Positions 33,246 to 44,490 of a DNA stretch of 64,000 nucleotides are shown here, piece after piece. The notes under the pieces are model-generated. The model made no database searches, had not been told where the DNA came from, and saw only the letters and a list, made by a program, of their open reading frames with translations. The translations under genes were made by a program, and so were the position numbers. This DNA comes from Wyeomyia smithii (lineage: Eukaryota > Arthropoda > Insecta > Diptera > Culicidae), in assembly GCF_029784165.1 (NCBI RefSeq), contig NC_073695.1, positions 97,569,485 to 97,633,484 on the forward strand, read 5' to 3'. Position 1 is the stretch's first letter. Every line of letters begins with the position of its first letter.

Positions 33246-33595
33246 GTTACAATTCTTTCTAGCCTGAAGGGCTTTTTAAAAAATGATTGATGAAAACCTA
33301 AAGTTAACTATCCTCTATCGTGTCTCAATTAGAACTAACTTTATTATTTTTATGCCCTGGTTACAAAGCTAGAAAAGCAACTGCACCGCTGACCAAGCAA
33401 ACTGCAGCCCGCGTCGTTGTCGTCGTCGATGCCGTTGCATGCGCTGCCAACGCCCGTGGGAATCGTTCCAGTCAGCGTCTGTAGAAATCCGACTCGCTCA
33501 CTTCGAATGAAATAATGTGGCGAGTGGTTCCTCGAGTCGGTGGACTTCGCGTTCCAGTTCTTGCAATCTGCTGATCTGGGAGGATTCGTCTGTAA

Positions 33596-33597
<2 letters not shown>
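33245..33597 (-). repeat. 5' LTR of the errantivirus
   Basis: 353 bp, identical to 26322-26674. This copy supplies the promoter of the element. No strong TATA box is apparent apart from CATAAAAA near the AATAAA at 33340-33345, so an Inr-type start is possible. Confidence 0.95.

Positions 33598-33680
<83 letters not shown>
33598..33680. repeat. (TA)n microsatellite, right flank of the errantivirus
   Basis: Uninterrupted TA/AT units from the LTR edge to 33680, the continuation of the tract at 26234-26321. Confidence 0.95.
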
Positions 33681-33682
<2 letters not shown>

Positions 33683-34416
33683 TTGCTGTTATTCCAAGGT
33701 TTATCGGTTAATTTTTTTATATTTTGAAAAAATTATACGATAAATTCTATTACGATAAATTCTATGCTAAATAAGAAATTGTTCAGACGTGAGCTTCTTT
33801 TTTTTCAAATATGATGTTGCACAGGCTGTTGAAGCAAGATTCTTATGCGACCAAGTTTTTTTGTGTACTAGGGAAGCTGTTCCGTTATTTTTCTCAGCCC
33901 GTATATTTATCTTATACAACATAAAAACACAATTGAAAACTAGACAAAAAACGCATATTTTCTTACTTAACCAATCTACTAATCCATGGAATGGGTTCTT
34001 CTTAATTCACTTTAGATTTCTCATAAAGTAGATTCCTCAAATACTTACTCAAAAGCTCTAAATTTAATATTCTAGTCGGGCATCTGCACTCGCAAATTTA
34101 TTTATTTAATTCACCTACCTCAGAAAAGAAAATCCGCGCATTGCTCTATTCGGTTACAACAGTACTCGTTCAGCAGCCAACCAAAGTTTTTTTTCATCAT
34201 TAGCGGACCACTTTTGATTTTAATCACTAAACAAAATTACTCACTACACTAAGAATACTTTAATCTTCAAAATATTCACCTCAAATTTTCAAAAACTAGC
34301 TTTAATTATCAGAAATCTATTAGATGAATTTTCACAAATCCCAAATTTCAACTGCATGTATTTTCATCTGTTTTCACTGCGTTGAAGATAATCAAAAGTT
34401 GAAAAATCAGTCTCTC
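33681..34416. other. No gene recognised
   Basis: AT-rich single-copy-looking DNA. The frame at 33789-34031 has no motif. Confidence 0.45.
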
Positions 34417-34420
34417 TTAA

Positions 34421-34651
34421 GGTGAAACCTCATTGAATCCAAAAAAGGCCGACTTCGAATTTTCAAAAGCACAAGGCTCGGAAATACTCATTGCGTTCCC
34501 TATGAAATTCTATTTTATGTTTGCTTCACCACAGCAAATATAAAACAGCATTTTCACAGGGAACGCATTAACTATTTCCGAGTCTTGTGCTTTCGATAAT
34601 TCGAAGTGGTGACTCGAAGTCGGCCATTTTTGGATTCAATGAGGTTTCATC
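34421..34651. mobile_element. Palindromic MITE flanked by TTAA (piggyBac-like)
   Basis: The left arm starts GGTGAAACCTCATTGAATCC and the right arm is its inverse, ending GGATTCAATGAGGTTTCATC. The pairing extends over most of 70-80 bp per arm (GGCCGACTTCGA and AGCACAAG..CTCGGAAATA also pair). TTAA lies exactly at both edges (34417-34420 and 34652-34655). A TTAA duplication with terminal GG is the piggyBac-type signature. There is no coding capacity. Confidence 0.8.
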
Positions 34652-36902
34652 TTAATACTAAAAAATCATACTGAGAATATTGAATTATTCCGACATAATT
34701 GACATAAATCGACAGCACTGCAGTGGTTACCTAGGTCACCAATTTTGTACGTAAACAACTACAGCGGATACATAGAAATAACCTACTACGACGGTTTGCG
34801 GCTACGTTCATTCATAAAAGTGTCAATCATTCATGATTAACAGTGTGATGAATATGGACGCGTCGTGAGATGAATAATTGAGCAGTGATTCAAATTTTGA
34901 GATGAATATGAAAGCGTTGTGAAAAATGTTTTTTTTTTTACAAAACTCAGAATAAATCTAGCTAAGTTTACTAAATTTCCAATGCTGGCCGACTCCATAA
35001 GAGCATGTAAGCGTATTTTAATGAACAAATACAATGATTTCGTGAAAATTTGCTGTTTAATCATCCGTGCATTCTTCGTGAATATCGGCTTCATGAGATG
35101 AACAATGGAACTAATACCCTATTTACAACTCAAAAGCCAAATAATATGTCTCAACTGTTCAAAATTGAAATGAAATTTTACTACAAGTTTTCAAAAATTG
35201 TCACTTGAAATCTTTTAATACGATCCAAAGAACAGTAAGAGTAATTGGCGAATGGACAATCAGTGGAGATGTCGACAATTCCCAAGTCATACGAGGGCTC
35301 TTTCCGAAAAATCCAAAATGATGCGAAGTGATCACAATCACTCCGGTTTGCGGTACGCGTAATTTTTCACCAAAAAACTGTCGTTCTTCAATTCAAATTT
35401 CATCTTAATACTAAAAAATCATACTGAGAATATTGAATTATTCCGACATAATTGACATAAATCGACAGCACTGCAGTGGTTACCTAGGTCACCAATTTTG
35501 TACGTAAACAACTACAGCGGATACATAGAAATAACCTACTACGACGGTTTGCGACTACGTTCATTCATAAAAGTGTCAATCATTCATGATTAACAGTGTG
35601 ATGAATATGGACGCGTCGTGAGATGAATAATTGAGCAGTGATTCAAATTTTGAGATGAATATGGAAGCGTTGTGAAAAATGTTTTTTTTTACAAAACTCA
35701 GAATAAATCTAGCTAAGTTTACTAAATTTCCAATGCTGGCCGACTCCATAAGAGCATGTAAGCGTATTTTAATGAACAAATACAATGATTTCGTGAAAAT
35801 TTGCTGTTTAATCATCCGTGCATTCTTCGTGAATATCGGCTTCATGAGATGAACAATGGAACTAATACCCTATTTACAACTCAAAAGCCAAATAATATGT
35901 CTCAACTGTTCAAAATTGAAATGAAATTTTACTACAAGTTTTCAAAAATTGTCACTTGAAATCTTTTAATACGATCCAAAGAACAGTAAGAGTAATTGGC
36001 GAATGGACAATCAGTGGAGATGTCGACAATTCCCAAGTCATACGAGGGCTCTTTCCGAAAAATCCAAAATGATGCGAAGTGATCACAATCACTCCGGTTT
36101 GCGGTACGCGTAATTTTTCACCAAAAAACTGTCGTTCTTCAATTCAAATTTCATCTTAATACTAAAAAATCATACTGAGAATATTGAATTATTCCGACAT
36201 AATTGACATAAATCGACAGCACTGCAGTGGTTACCTAGGTCACCAATTTTGTACGTAAACAACTACAGCGGATACATAGAAATAACCTACTACGACGGTT
36301 TGCGACTACGTTCATTCATAAAAGTGTCAATCATTCATGATTAACAGTGTGATGAATATGGACGCGTCGTGAGATGAATAATTGAGCAGTGATTCAAATT
36401 TTGAGATGAATATGGAAGCGTTGTGAAAAATGTTTTTTTTTACAAAACTCAGAATAAATCTAGCTAAGTTTACTAAATTTCTAATGCTGGCCGACTCCAT
36501 AAGAGCATGTAAGCGTATTTTAATGAACAAATACAATGATTTCGTGAAAATTTGCTGTTTAATCATCCGTGCATTCTTCGTGAATATCGGCTTCATGAGA
36601 TGAACAATGGAACTAATACCCTATTTACAACTCAAAAGCCAAATAATATGTCTCAACTGTTCAAAATTGAAATGAAATTTTACTACAAGTTTTCAAAAAT
36701 TGTCACTTGAAATCTTTTAATACGATCCAAAGGACAGTAAGAGTAATTGGCGAATGGACAATCAGTGGAGATGTCGACAATTCCCAAGTCATACGAGGGC
36801 TCTTTCCGAAAAATCCAAAATGATGCAAAGTGATCACAATCACTCCGGTTTGCGGTACGCGTAATTTTTCACCAAAAAACTGTCGTTCTTCAATTCAAAT
36901 TT
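34648..36902. repeat. Three tandem copies of a ~751-bp unit
   Basis: Units run 34648-35400 (753 bp), 35401-36151 (751 bp) and 36152-36902 (751 bp). Each starts CATCTTAATACTAAAAAATC and ends CAATTCAAATTT. They differ by a handful of substitutions and the length of one T run, so they are about 99% alike. Unit 1 begins inside the last bases of the adjoining MITE. A short minus-strand frame (85-89 codons) recurs in each copy but has no recognised motif. Confidence 0.95.
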
Positions 36903-39170
36903 CTATTTAAAAAAGCCTAAGCTTTTGTATGGTTTTGAAGTCTTGTCACCAAAAATAGCCCTTGTGCCCTTTTTAATTTTATTTGACTTTACCTTCTACT
37001 TATCATGTACCAATTGTCATCTCCACTTTTGTCCATTGTTCCCAACTGATGCAATTAACCGCAATGAATGTTACCCTCTTAGTAAATGGCCTCCAAATGG
37101 AAAACCGACACATCTTAGAATCCCCAGTATAGTACTTCTGCCTGTAGGTTTGTAAAGGGTTACGTTTTGTGCCACAAACCGTTATCGTCAAGCCATATAA
37201 CGCCACCGCAATGCAACGGTGAAAAGTTCTGCAGGCATTCGAAAAATGCTGTAATGGTCGCTCCCGGAATCGCCACCGAAACGACCGATCCGACTCAAGT
37301 GTTGTCCCATTAATGATTTTTCTGGTTTCATACTGCATCATCATCGCCGCTGGTCAATTCGGTGAAATGTACCGCGGATGACCAGCGAGCGACACGGTAG
37401 TTGTGCGAAGAGGTTCTGCTGGGTTGATACACTTCGTTTTATTTGTGTGGGTTTGCGCGAGAGGTTCGAGGGAGGTTGATATTGCGAGCACGTTTCGCAG
37501 AATGTACGGAATGCGCTACTTCAAGGACGGCAGCTGATGTTACTACTGGCGTTCGAGGAAAGCTGCCGCTCTCAATCTTCCCACGAAGCAAAAATCTTCG
37601 CCGCTTTCAGTAATAGCGAACTCTGTATTATTCCAAACCTGAACCTTATCGAAATGTTCTATTTTCGCTTATCAAACGCCGCATTCCGGTGCAAATCGTT
37701 GAAATGCTGAGCAATTCTAATTTTCCCCTGAGGCTTTCGCGGTACTGCTGGCATCCCCCAAACTATTGCATCCGGTAAGCGGTTTGCTAGGTACTGCCAG
37801 AGCGCAACAGCAGTAATAATGACGATGATGATTACGCTGGCTTCCATACTTCGCGACCGGCAGTTGTGTGGTATGGAACTTGCGCTGACTCTGATAATGA
37901 TTATGACGTTAGCAATTGGTGGAGAATCTGTGCAGTTTTGTTATCTTTTTTGTGCAATCGAAATCCGGCGCAACAACAAAAGCGGCAAGATGTCCCTTTC
38001 GCTACGCTAGCTGTAACTGTGCATGGTGTATACCAACATGGCTTGCAACGATGTGCTGCGCTGTTACATTGTTCGACTGGTTTATCGGTTTAATTTGTGT
38101 AAATGTAAAAGTGAGTGTTTCACGTTCTACATACACATGATTCATTGGTTGCGGTTTGTTTAAGCTTGCTGAGAGATTCATGTAATTTAAATCCTTACCC
38201 ATGCAGCGAAAAACGATCTATAGTTCCAAAAATGCGCTGTAAATGCAGAAAAATCTCATTAACCCATTTTTCTACGGATGCTGCCATCTGACATCATCGG
38301 CCAACTGAACTTTGTCCAGTTTCAATAATTATACAAGAAATACAAATAGCGCTTAGAAAATAAATCGATTCATCACAATGCTTTAAATAATCGCAGAGGT
38401 ACAGTCTCCTATAAAAAAATCGATTTTTCATTTGAAAGACATTCTAAAGCATATGCCAATTAGAATCCGGCATTGATTCACAAAAAAGTGTTAAGATGTC
38501 ACATTAAGATGAAGATTAGTGGATTAGTCCTAATTCTTCTCATTACTTTCAACCTCAACTTCCTTCTTCGTGTCGTAAATCATCAGGTAATACGAGCTCG
38601 AAAAATGACAATTGGCTTATCAAACCAGCATAGCGGCCCACTTCTAAAAACAAGACTGAAAGTAATTTAGATTTTCAGATAGTGTTAAAGGTTCTATGTG
38701 AACAAACAGTTAAGGTAAAAATGATCAACCTCAGCAAAGCAAAATCTAACATCATCAGAGTAGCTTCTAGATGAATTGAATCACCATCCAGAACCGACTC
38801 TATTGTGCAAAACTAATTCACTTATTTGGTTGTGAATACCGTTCGCACCTGGAGAAGTTGTTCGAACGATTGACGTCTAGCTTTTGAAATTTTTTTACCT
38901 TCACGCTGGGGAGACCTAATCACGTTAAACCGTCTCCGTTGGTTTGCTTCGCACGTGTACGTAAAACAAGTTGGGCAATGGTTACTGGCTCGCAATTTCG
39001 TCAGTTTAAGTAGACTAGTTATCTTAAGCTTGTGTTTTTGAAAGCCAATTCAGTTTATTCCAATGGTTCCGCAAATCTACAGGTACATCACATGATTGAC
39101 GGGACTATTTTTTGCATAGCTAATTCTGCATTGTTTTGACATAGAACTACATCTCTCAGGAAGTTCGGCT
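36903..39170. other. No gene recognised
   Basis: Unremarkable AT-rich DNA. The short overlapping frames near 37.6-38.1 kb lack motifs and are open on both strands. Confidence 0.45.
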
Positions 39171-39179
39171 ACATAGGGG

Positions 39180-39385
39180 AAAGAGTGAAAAGTATGTCTG
39201 ATTTCAAACCGACTTACGGTTAGTTTCCAACTGATTTCCTCCATTCATACAGCAATCGATTGAAAAATCTAGAAAAATTGTAATTTGATTACTCAAACTA
39301 TTGAAATTTATCAAGCATATTCCCAAACACGGTCGACAGAATCTTACACCTGTTTATTTGCTGTCGGCTCAAACTAATATCATAC
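39180..39385 (-). repeat. Dispersed repeat family of 5.6/9.5 kb, inverted fragment
   Basis: Reverse complements of family phrases are present: CAGCAATCGATTGAAAAATC, AATTGTAATTTGATTACTCA, CACGGTCGACAGAAT and GCTCAAACTAAT. Only the interior part is preserved. Confidence 0.55.
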
Positions 39386-39833
39386 CAAATATCCATATGG
39401 AACATGCAACGGCTGTTTGCTTCCATCCAACGTTAACATGGCAGTGAAATGTGACATCGTTGGTTGCAGGATTTGTACTGCACCTATCGTCACATTCACT
39501 GATAACGGTAAAGCACAAACCATTTGTAGAAACAGAGAGCTGGGTTTTATATACATTTCGGAGTAGAGAGTTTCGATTTCTGTGCAAACGAGGAGATATC
39601 ATAACGCTGCCGATGGGTGATTACAATGCTCCCTGTTAATTGACCATCAATTTAGCTAGAAAATACTTTAAAATTTAAACAGGTTTTGTTGGCAGAAAAA
39701 GTTAAAAGTTTTCTCAACGAACATAAATTAAAATTTCGTTCGTGTTTCTTGTTGCATATGTTTGAAAATCACATGGTCTTTAGTGAACGACAAAAAAAAT
39801 TACTACCGATAGACGACCAACACTTAAAGCACC

Positions 39834-39960
39834 GCAAAGCCTTGGTGCTACATTACGATTCGGAATGTATCACCTTCGACCTTTTGTTTATTTATACACA
39901 GTAAGGTTAGCGCTACGATCCTACTCTAACAGTCTCTCCCGAGTCGAGACTCGAACCTAT
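39834..39960 (-). mobile_element. tRNA-derived SINE fragment, minus strand
   Basis: GCAAAGCCTTGGTGCTACAT and later AGTCTCTCCCGAGTCGAGAC with TCGAACCTA match the family at 7.24 kb in reverse complement. The centre has a deletion and the 5' tRNA-like part is cut off. Confidence 0.75.
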
Positions 39961-40224
39961 CAATCAACACTTTTTCGCTAGAAAATTCATTTAGGTCTTC
40001 TGAGTGCTGTATTTTGTTAAAAAAAACTTAACTCTTTTCTCAACGGTCATATGTTTAATTTTCGTTCTTGTTTCTTGGTGCGCATGCTCGAAAATTCACT
40101 GTTCTTTGGTCATCTTTCAGTACGGCGCAACACCTAATATTTAGTTCTAGACCAATCACAAGCTCTTTTTCTGTTCGTCACCCTTTTGTCACGTTACCTC
40201 ATTACAACAGATTCGTGAAACTCG
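39961..40224. other. Partial repeat of the preceding 0.3 kb; no gene
   Basis: AACTCTTTTCTCAACG, AATTTTCGTTCTTGTTTCTT and GAAAATTCAC..TTCTTTGGT echo the wording at 39.70-39.79 kb, so this is a degenerate duplication. Confidence 0.45.
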
Positions 40225-40490
40225 AAGAGATTGTAAGTGTCATATATTCTGATTGGTCGCTTTTTGCTTGTATTTCTTAACACGGTTGACAGAATATTAT
40301 ACCTAGTTAACCGGAAATGCACTCGTTGAGCTATTTAAGAGCCTGCTCCTGCTCAAACTAATCATTTTACTAGTGGATGGTGGGAAGGACGGTCCCAACT
40401 TAATAGTAGCTGGTAGCAACAGCGGTAGCGAAAACGGCAGCGGGTACTAGTAGCGGTAGCAGCAGACTTGCCTTGTCTTCTTTCGATTCA
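40225..40490 (-). repeat. Dispersed repeat family of 5.6/9.5 kb, inverted copy
   Basis: In reverse complement the segment reads CTCTTAAATAGCTCAACGAG, GTGCATTTCCGGTTAACTAG and AGCGACCAATC, close to 5868-5950. The CGGTAGCAGCAG part corresponds to the CTGCTG-rich start of copy 1. Confidence 0.65.
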
Positions 40491-40508
40491 AACAAATCAC
40501 CATACTAG

Positions 40509-40843
40509 TGTGGTTGGTAACGTCTCCGTCAACCACGCTCGACGCCTGGGTTCGAATCCCACCGCCGACATAGGTGTCGATGGTTGTGAGGTGGCGTGAT
40601 CCACTCACAACCAACTCAACTGGTCTAGATTCAATCCTAGCCGACACCGGGAGATTTTCTGAGGCGAAAAATCTCTGGGATCACGCCTTCCATCGCATGA
40701 GGAAGTAAAGCCGTTGGCGCCGGTCCGTTAATAAACGGGTCGTGAGTTAGGGTCCTGGGTGTGGAGTCGCCTCCCTGGGCGTCGGTGATTGGCCACAACA
40801 GTGGCGGAACTAGACCGACGGAAAATAAACGAGAATAAAAAAA
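40509..40843 (+). mobile_element. tRNA-derived SINE (second family) with 15-bp target duplication
   Basis: The 5' part has a tRNA-type B box, GGGTTCGAATCCCACC, at about 40550, preceded by GTGGTTGGTAACGTCTCCG. The 3' end is A-rich (AACGAGAATAAAAAAA). The flanking AAATCACCATACTAG is exact at 40494-40508 and 40844-40858. The body is unlike the 7.24-kb SINE, so it is a different family. It is inserted within about 20 bp of the truncated 5' edge of the R1-like LINE. Confidence 0.85.
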
Positions 40844-40861
40844 AAATCACCATACTAGCAG

Positions 40862-41394
40862 ATGGTGGGCCACAGACGGAGGATGCAGCGTGCGCGAACA
40901 GACGAACAGAGGACAGAGCGCCGCGCAGCATTCAGTTCTGCCAGATCGACGCTGAAGAGTGCGATTAAGGCCAGCAAGAGGGCCTGTTTCGATAGGCTAT
41001 GCGCGAGTGCCAATACGAACCCGTGGGGTGACGCCTACAGGATCGTAATTGCCAAGACCAAAGGCGCGCTGACGCCTACAGAGCGATCACCAGCGATGCT
41101 GGAACGAATCATCGAGGGACTCTTTCCGCGCCACGAGCCAAGTCCTTGGCCTCCGGCGGTCGAGTCCCACGTCCGACGTTCCAGTATCTCAGACACAGAC
41201 CAGGGATGGTCGGCCAACCTGCCGAGCATCCAATCCGTGGGCGACGACAGCCGAGGTTCAGGAGGAGGCAAGGGTTACGAATGAGGAACTCATCGTGATC
41301 GCCAACTCTCTAGCAAGGCACCGGGACCGGATGGCATCCCTAACCTGGCAATCAAGCTGGCGATAAAAACGGCCCCGGGCTGTTTCGAGTAGTC
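40862..41394 (+). pseudogene. R1-like ORF2, linker before RT, frameshifted
   Basis: The first frame reads GHRRRMQRARTDEQRTERRA, SALKSAIKASKRACFDRLCA-like sequence and AYRIVIAKTKGALTPTE, then ERIIEGLFPRHEPSPWPP. It leaves frame before 41284. The following conserved stretch (VTNEELIVIANSL, then SKAPGPDGIPNLAIKLAIKT, then LFRVVMQRCL) is read only by changing frame at about 41265, 41313 and 41380. The gene is therefore a pseudogene despite the long open frame downstream. Confidence 0.75.
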
Positions 41395-43065
41395 ATGCAG
41401 AGGTGCCTGGATGACTGCCTCTTTCCGGATAGGTGGAAGCGGCAGAAATTGGTCCTACTGCCGAAGGCTGGGAAACCCCCAGGTGACCCATCGGCATATA
41501 GGCCTAACTGCCTGCTAGACACGACGGGCAAGGTACTTGAGAGGATTATCCTCAACAGACTGGTGAGGTACACAGAGGGTGTAAACGGTCTGACAAGCAA
41601 CCAGTTCGGCTTCCGGAAGGGCAGGTCCACGCTGGATGCCATCGCCTCCGTCACCAAGACGGCGGAGATAGCACTCCAGCGCAAGAGAAGGGAAATACGC
41701 TATTGCGCAATCGTCACGCTTGACGTGAAGAATGCGTTCAATAGCGCCAGGTGGGACTCCATAGCGCTCGCGCTCAGGAGCATCCACGTACCGGTGTCGC
41801 TGTACAAGATTCTGGAAAACTACTTCCAGAATCGAGTACTGGTTTACAACACAGTAGAGGGTCAGAAGTGCGTCCCAATCACCGCCGGGGTTCCGCAAGG
41901 TTCAATCCTGGGTCCGGTGTTGTGGAACGTCATGTATGACGGGGTATTGAAACTAAAGTTTCCTGCAGGGGTTGTGATCGTCGGCTTTGCAGACGACATA
42001 ACGCTAGAGGTTTACGGCGAGTCGATCGAAGAGGTCGAGTTGACGGCTGCGCATTGCATAAGGAAAGTCGAGGACTGGATGCACTCCAGGAAACTGGAGC
42101 TCGCGCACCATAAGACGGAGGTCACGGTTGTGAATAACCGTAAATCAGAGCAACAGGCGGTGGTCAGAGTCGGAGACTGCACCATCACCTCAAAGCGATC
42201 GTTGAAGCTCTTGGGGGTTATGGTCGACGACAAGCTCACGTTCGGGAGCCACGTCGACTATTCCTGTAAGAGGGCCTCATCGGCTATTGCAGCACTATCT
42301 CGTATGATGTCCAATAGCTCAGCGGTCTATGGCAGCAAGCGAAGACTTCTTGCCAGCGTGGTTTCGTCCATACTTAGGTATGGTGGGCCAGTATGGTCCA
42401 GAGCGCTAGGTACTAACAGTTACCGCGGTAAACTGGAAAGTACCAACAGGCTCATGTGCCTGAGAGTTGTGAGTGCGTATCGTACGGTGTCATACGATGC
42501 AATCGGTGTCTTGTTCGGCATGATGCCTATCAGCATCGCCATCAAGGAGGACAGAGAGTGTTTCGACCACCGTGACACAAGGGACATACGAGGCACCAGA
42601 AGGTCATTCTCGATGCTCCGTTGGCAGAGGGAATGGTCTAATTCCACAAAGGGCAGATGGACGCACCGACTTATACCGGAGATATCCGGCTGGGTCGGGA
42701 GGCGACATGGCGAGGTGAACTTCCACCTGACACAGATCCTGTCAGGCCATGGTTGCTTCAGGCAATATCTGCACAGGTTTGGGCACGCGGGGTCCCCCAT
42801 GTGTCCCGAGTGCGTGGAAGAGGAGAAGACTGCAGAGCATGTCTTCTTCGTATGCCCCCGTTTCGTAAGAGCGAGGAGCAACATGATGGCTGTGAGCGGG
42901 CCTGGCACTACTCCAGACAATCTTGTCCGGAGGATGTGTGACGACCCGGACATCTGGAACGCGGCCTGTGCGGCCGCTCCCAGATTGTCCTGGAGCTACA
43001 ACGTGTGTGGCGGGTCAATCACCAACACGCCAGTGGTAGCTAACTACCAGTCTCCAGGTAGTTAG
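41395..43065 (+). pseudogene. R1-like ORF2, reverse transcriptase and C-terminal zinc finger
   Basis: An open run of 556 codons carries LVLLPKAGKPPGDPSAYRP, FGFRKGRSTLDAI, TLDVKNAFNSARW with the first catalytic Asp, AGVPQGSILGPVLWN, and FADDI with the catalytic DD near residue 200. The thumb region contains LKLLGVMVDD. The C-terminal part has a C-x2-C..H..C knuckle, CPECVEEEKTAEHVFFVCPR, near residues 478-497. One conserved position, YRPNCLLD, carries N where the family usually has I, L or S. The C-terminus looks complete. The first ATG is internal to the ancestral ORF and the 5' half is missing, so it is not functional. Confidence 0.85.
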
Positions 43066-43330
43066 CTAGGAGGTTATAAGAGTAAAGAGGGTGCATCACG
43101 CACAAAAGCCACTTTCCGACGTAATACTTAACCGTCGTTCCGGGAAGACCAGGGCTGGAGACTGGAGGGGTTTTAGTGGGTCGGGACAGGGATCAGTAGG
43201 GGTCTGGGGGAGTGTAACTACCCCAGCATCTCTCCCCTAGTCTCATCCCCACACCCTTAGTTCTCTTCTCAGGTGTCTGTTTGCAGATTTCCCCGCCACC
43301 TTTGAAAAAAAAGGCGGCCACTTTCTCCGG

Positions 43331-44190
43331 TGAGGCTCTGCCTTTTTTGGTTACGACACAAACTTTCTGAAACCTGGCTGTGGTAGTGTTCGGGGTAGCA
43401 CAGAGATTACAATATGAATATGAAGTGAAAAATTAAAGAAGTGTTGTGTGCAAACCACGACCGCAAGGTTAACGTAGAACTACAAAACAGATTTTAACAG
43501 CGCAAAACCAGTGTAGAAAAGGATTCCTGCCGCTTATCACTTGCGGTCATTCTCGAATGCAATAATACTAGTAATGAAAAAAACAGCCTTATGTCTGTTA
43601 TTTTTTCTATTCTAAGCTGTATGTTGTATTCTCACGTTTTTAGAAATGTTGAGTTGTGGTAGTAGCCGTAGCCGTAACCGTAGTGATAGCCGTTTTATCT
43701 ATGCGATTTGAATCACTTCCATAGATAAAGAATACGTTGCAACTCTGCACAGAAAATTGAACAATTACTTGAGTGTTTGTAGGTTAATGAGCATGCAGTG
43801 CGCTTCATACGATGGAAGAAGAAATGCAGTCCAATCCAATTCGAGAAATGGGTCTAAAAGTGGTTGTGTTTTGACAGATTCTGATAGTTATGGATCTTGT
43901 AAACCGCCTAATGAAGCCCAGCATATTATTTGCTTAGCTGATGTTAAAGTTATGATGTACTGTAAATTAAGCTCGGCCAAATATCACCCGGTTTTTCAAA
44001 ACTGAGATAACTGAGACTTTCGTTAGAAACTCTTAGTGAAAGTGAAGCTTTGAACACTATAAAATTAACAAAGAAAATAGATTTTTTTACCATTTTTGTA
44101 TTTGTGGTGGGTGCGATTGATTTAAAATAAACTAAAAAGAAAAGCGAGGATACAACAATACGCTTGTCTCGTAGTTTTTGTAGTACTAAC
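43331..44190. other. No gene; dispersed-repeat end motif at 43457-43482
   Basis: ACGACCGCAAGGTTAACGTA, continuing into GAACTAC, is present here. The same end motif occurs at 6632-6656 and 51464-51490, marking edges of a shared MITE family. The rest, including the frame at 43757-44005, shows no motif. Confidence 0.45.
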
Positions 44191-44194
44191 TTCT

Positions 44195-44490
44195 TTAATT
44201 GAATGATGTAGGGCGCTAAAAAGCGCCATTCGTGTCCATTTTCAGCACTTTTGCAGTTTCTAAGTTTCATGACGGACGTTTGGGAGAAATAGTCTAAAAA
44301 ATTAAATACCATACAATATAGGTATTTTCGTAACCGGGATGATGCACAGGGACCAAAAATCGACTCGCATTTCATTTTGGAATCCAAGATAGTGACCTCC
44401 GGTTTATGGAAAACAACTTAATATGTTGGAATAGCACGTAATGTTGATATTTTCAGAACCGGGATGATAGCCAGAAGTCATGTATTTTTT
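44195..44490. repeat. Internally periodic dispersed repeat, copy 2
   Basis: GTAACCGGGATGATGCACAG, CCAAAAATCGACTCGCATTT, TTGGAATCCAAGATAGTGAC and CCTCCGGTTTATGG repeat in the order seen at 6.3-6.6 kb, with a second round starting CAGAACCGGGATGATAGCCA. Confidence 0.55.

Larger units (their letters stand above)
26322..33597 (-). mobile_element. Errantivirus-like endogenous retrovirus (Ty3/gypsy lineage), near-complete
   Basis: A 7,276-bp element is bounded by two identical 353-bp LTRs that begin AGTTAC and end GTAACT. On the minus strand the order is LTR, primer-binding site, gag, pol (protease, RT, RNase H, integrase), env, polypurine tract, LTR. This is the errantivirus layout seen in gypsy, ZAM, 17.6 and 297. 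It sits inside a (TA)n tract, fitting the ATAT/YRYR target preference of that group; the expected 4-bp duplication cannot be told apart from the repeat. Only pol carries a visible lesion, a one-nucleotide frame break. LTR identity implies a very young insertion. Confidence 0.95.
40862..43330 (+). mobile_element. R1-like non-LTR retrotransposon, 5'-truncated
   Basis: The element lacks ORF1 and the endonuclease. It begins in the linker before the reverse transcriptase, as expected from aborted target-primed reverse transcription. A 3' UTR of roughly 250 bp follows the stop, with an A run near 43306. Its exact 3' edge and target duplication were not found. It is GC-richer than the surroundings, as are many mosquito LINE coding regions. 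Confidence 0.8.

Noticed and set aside
34837..36596. 85-89-codon frame repeated three times in the 751-bp units
   Set aside because: It is carried along by the tandem repeat; near-identity of all bases, not codon-level conservation, explains it.
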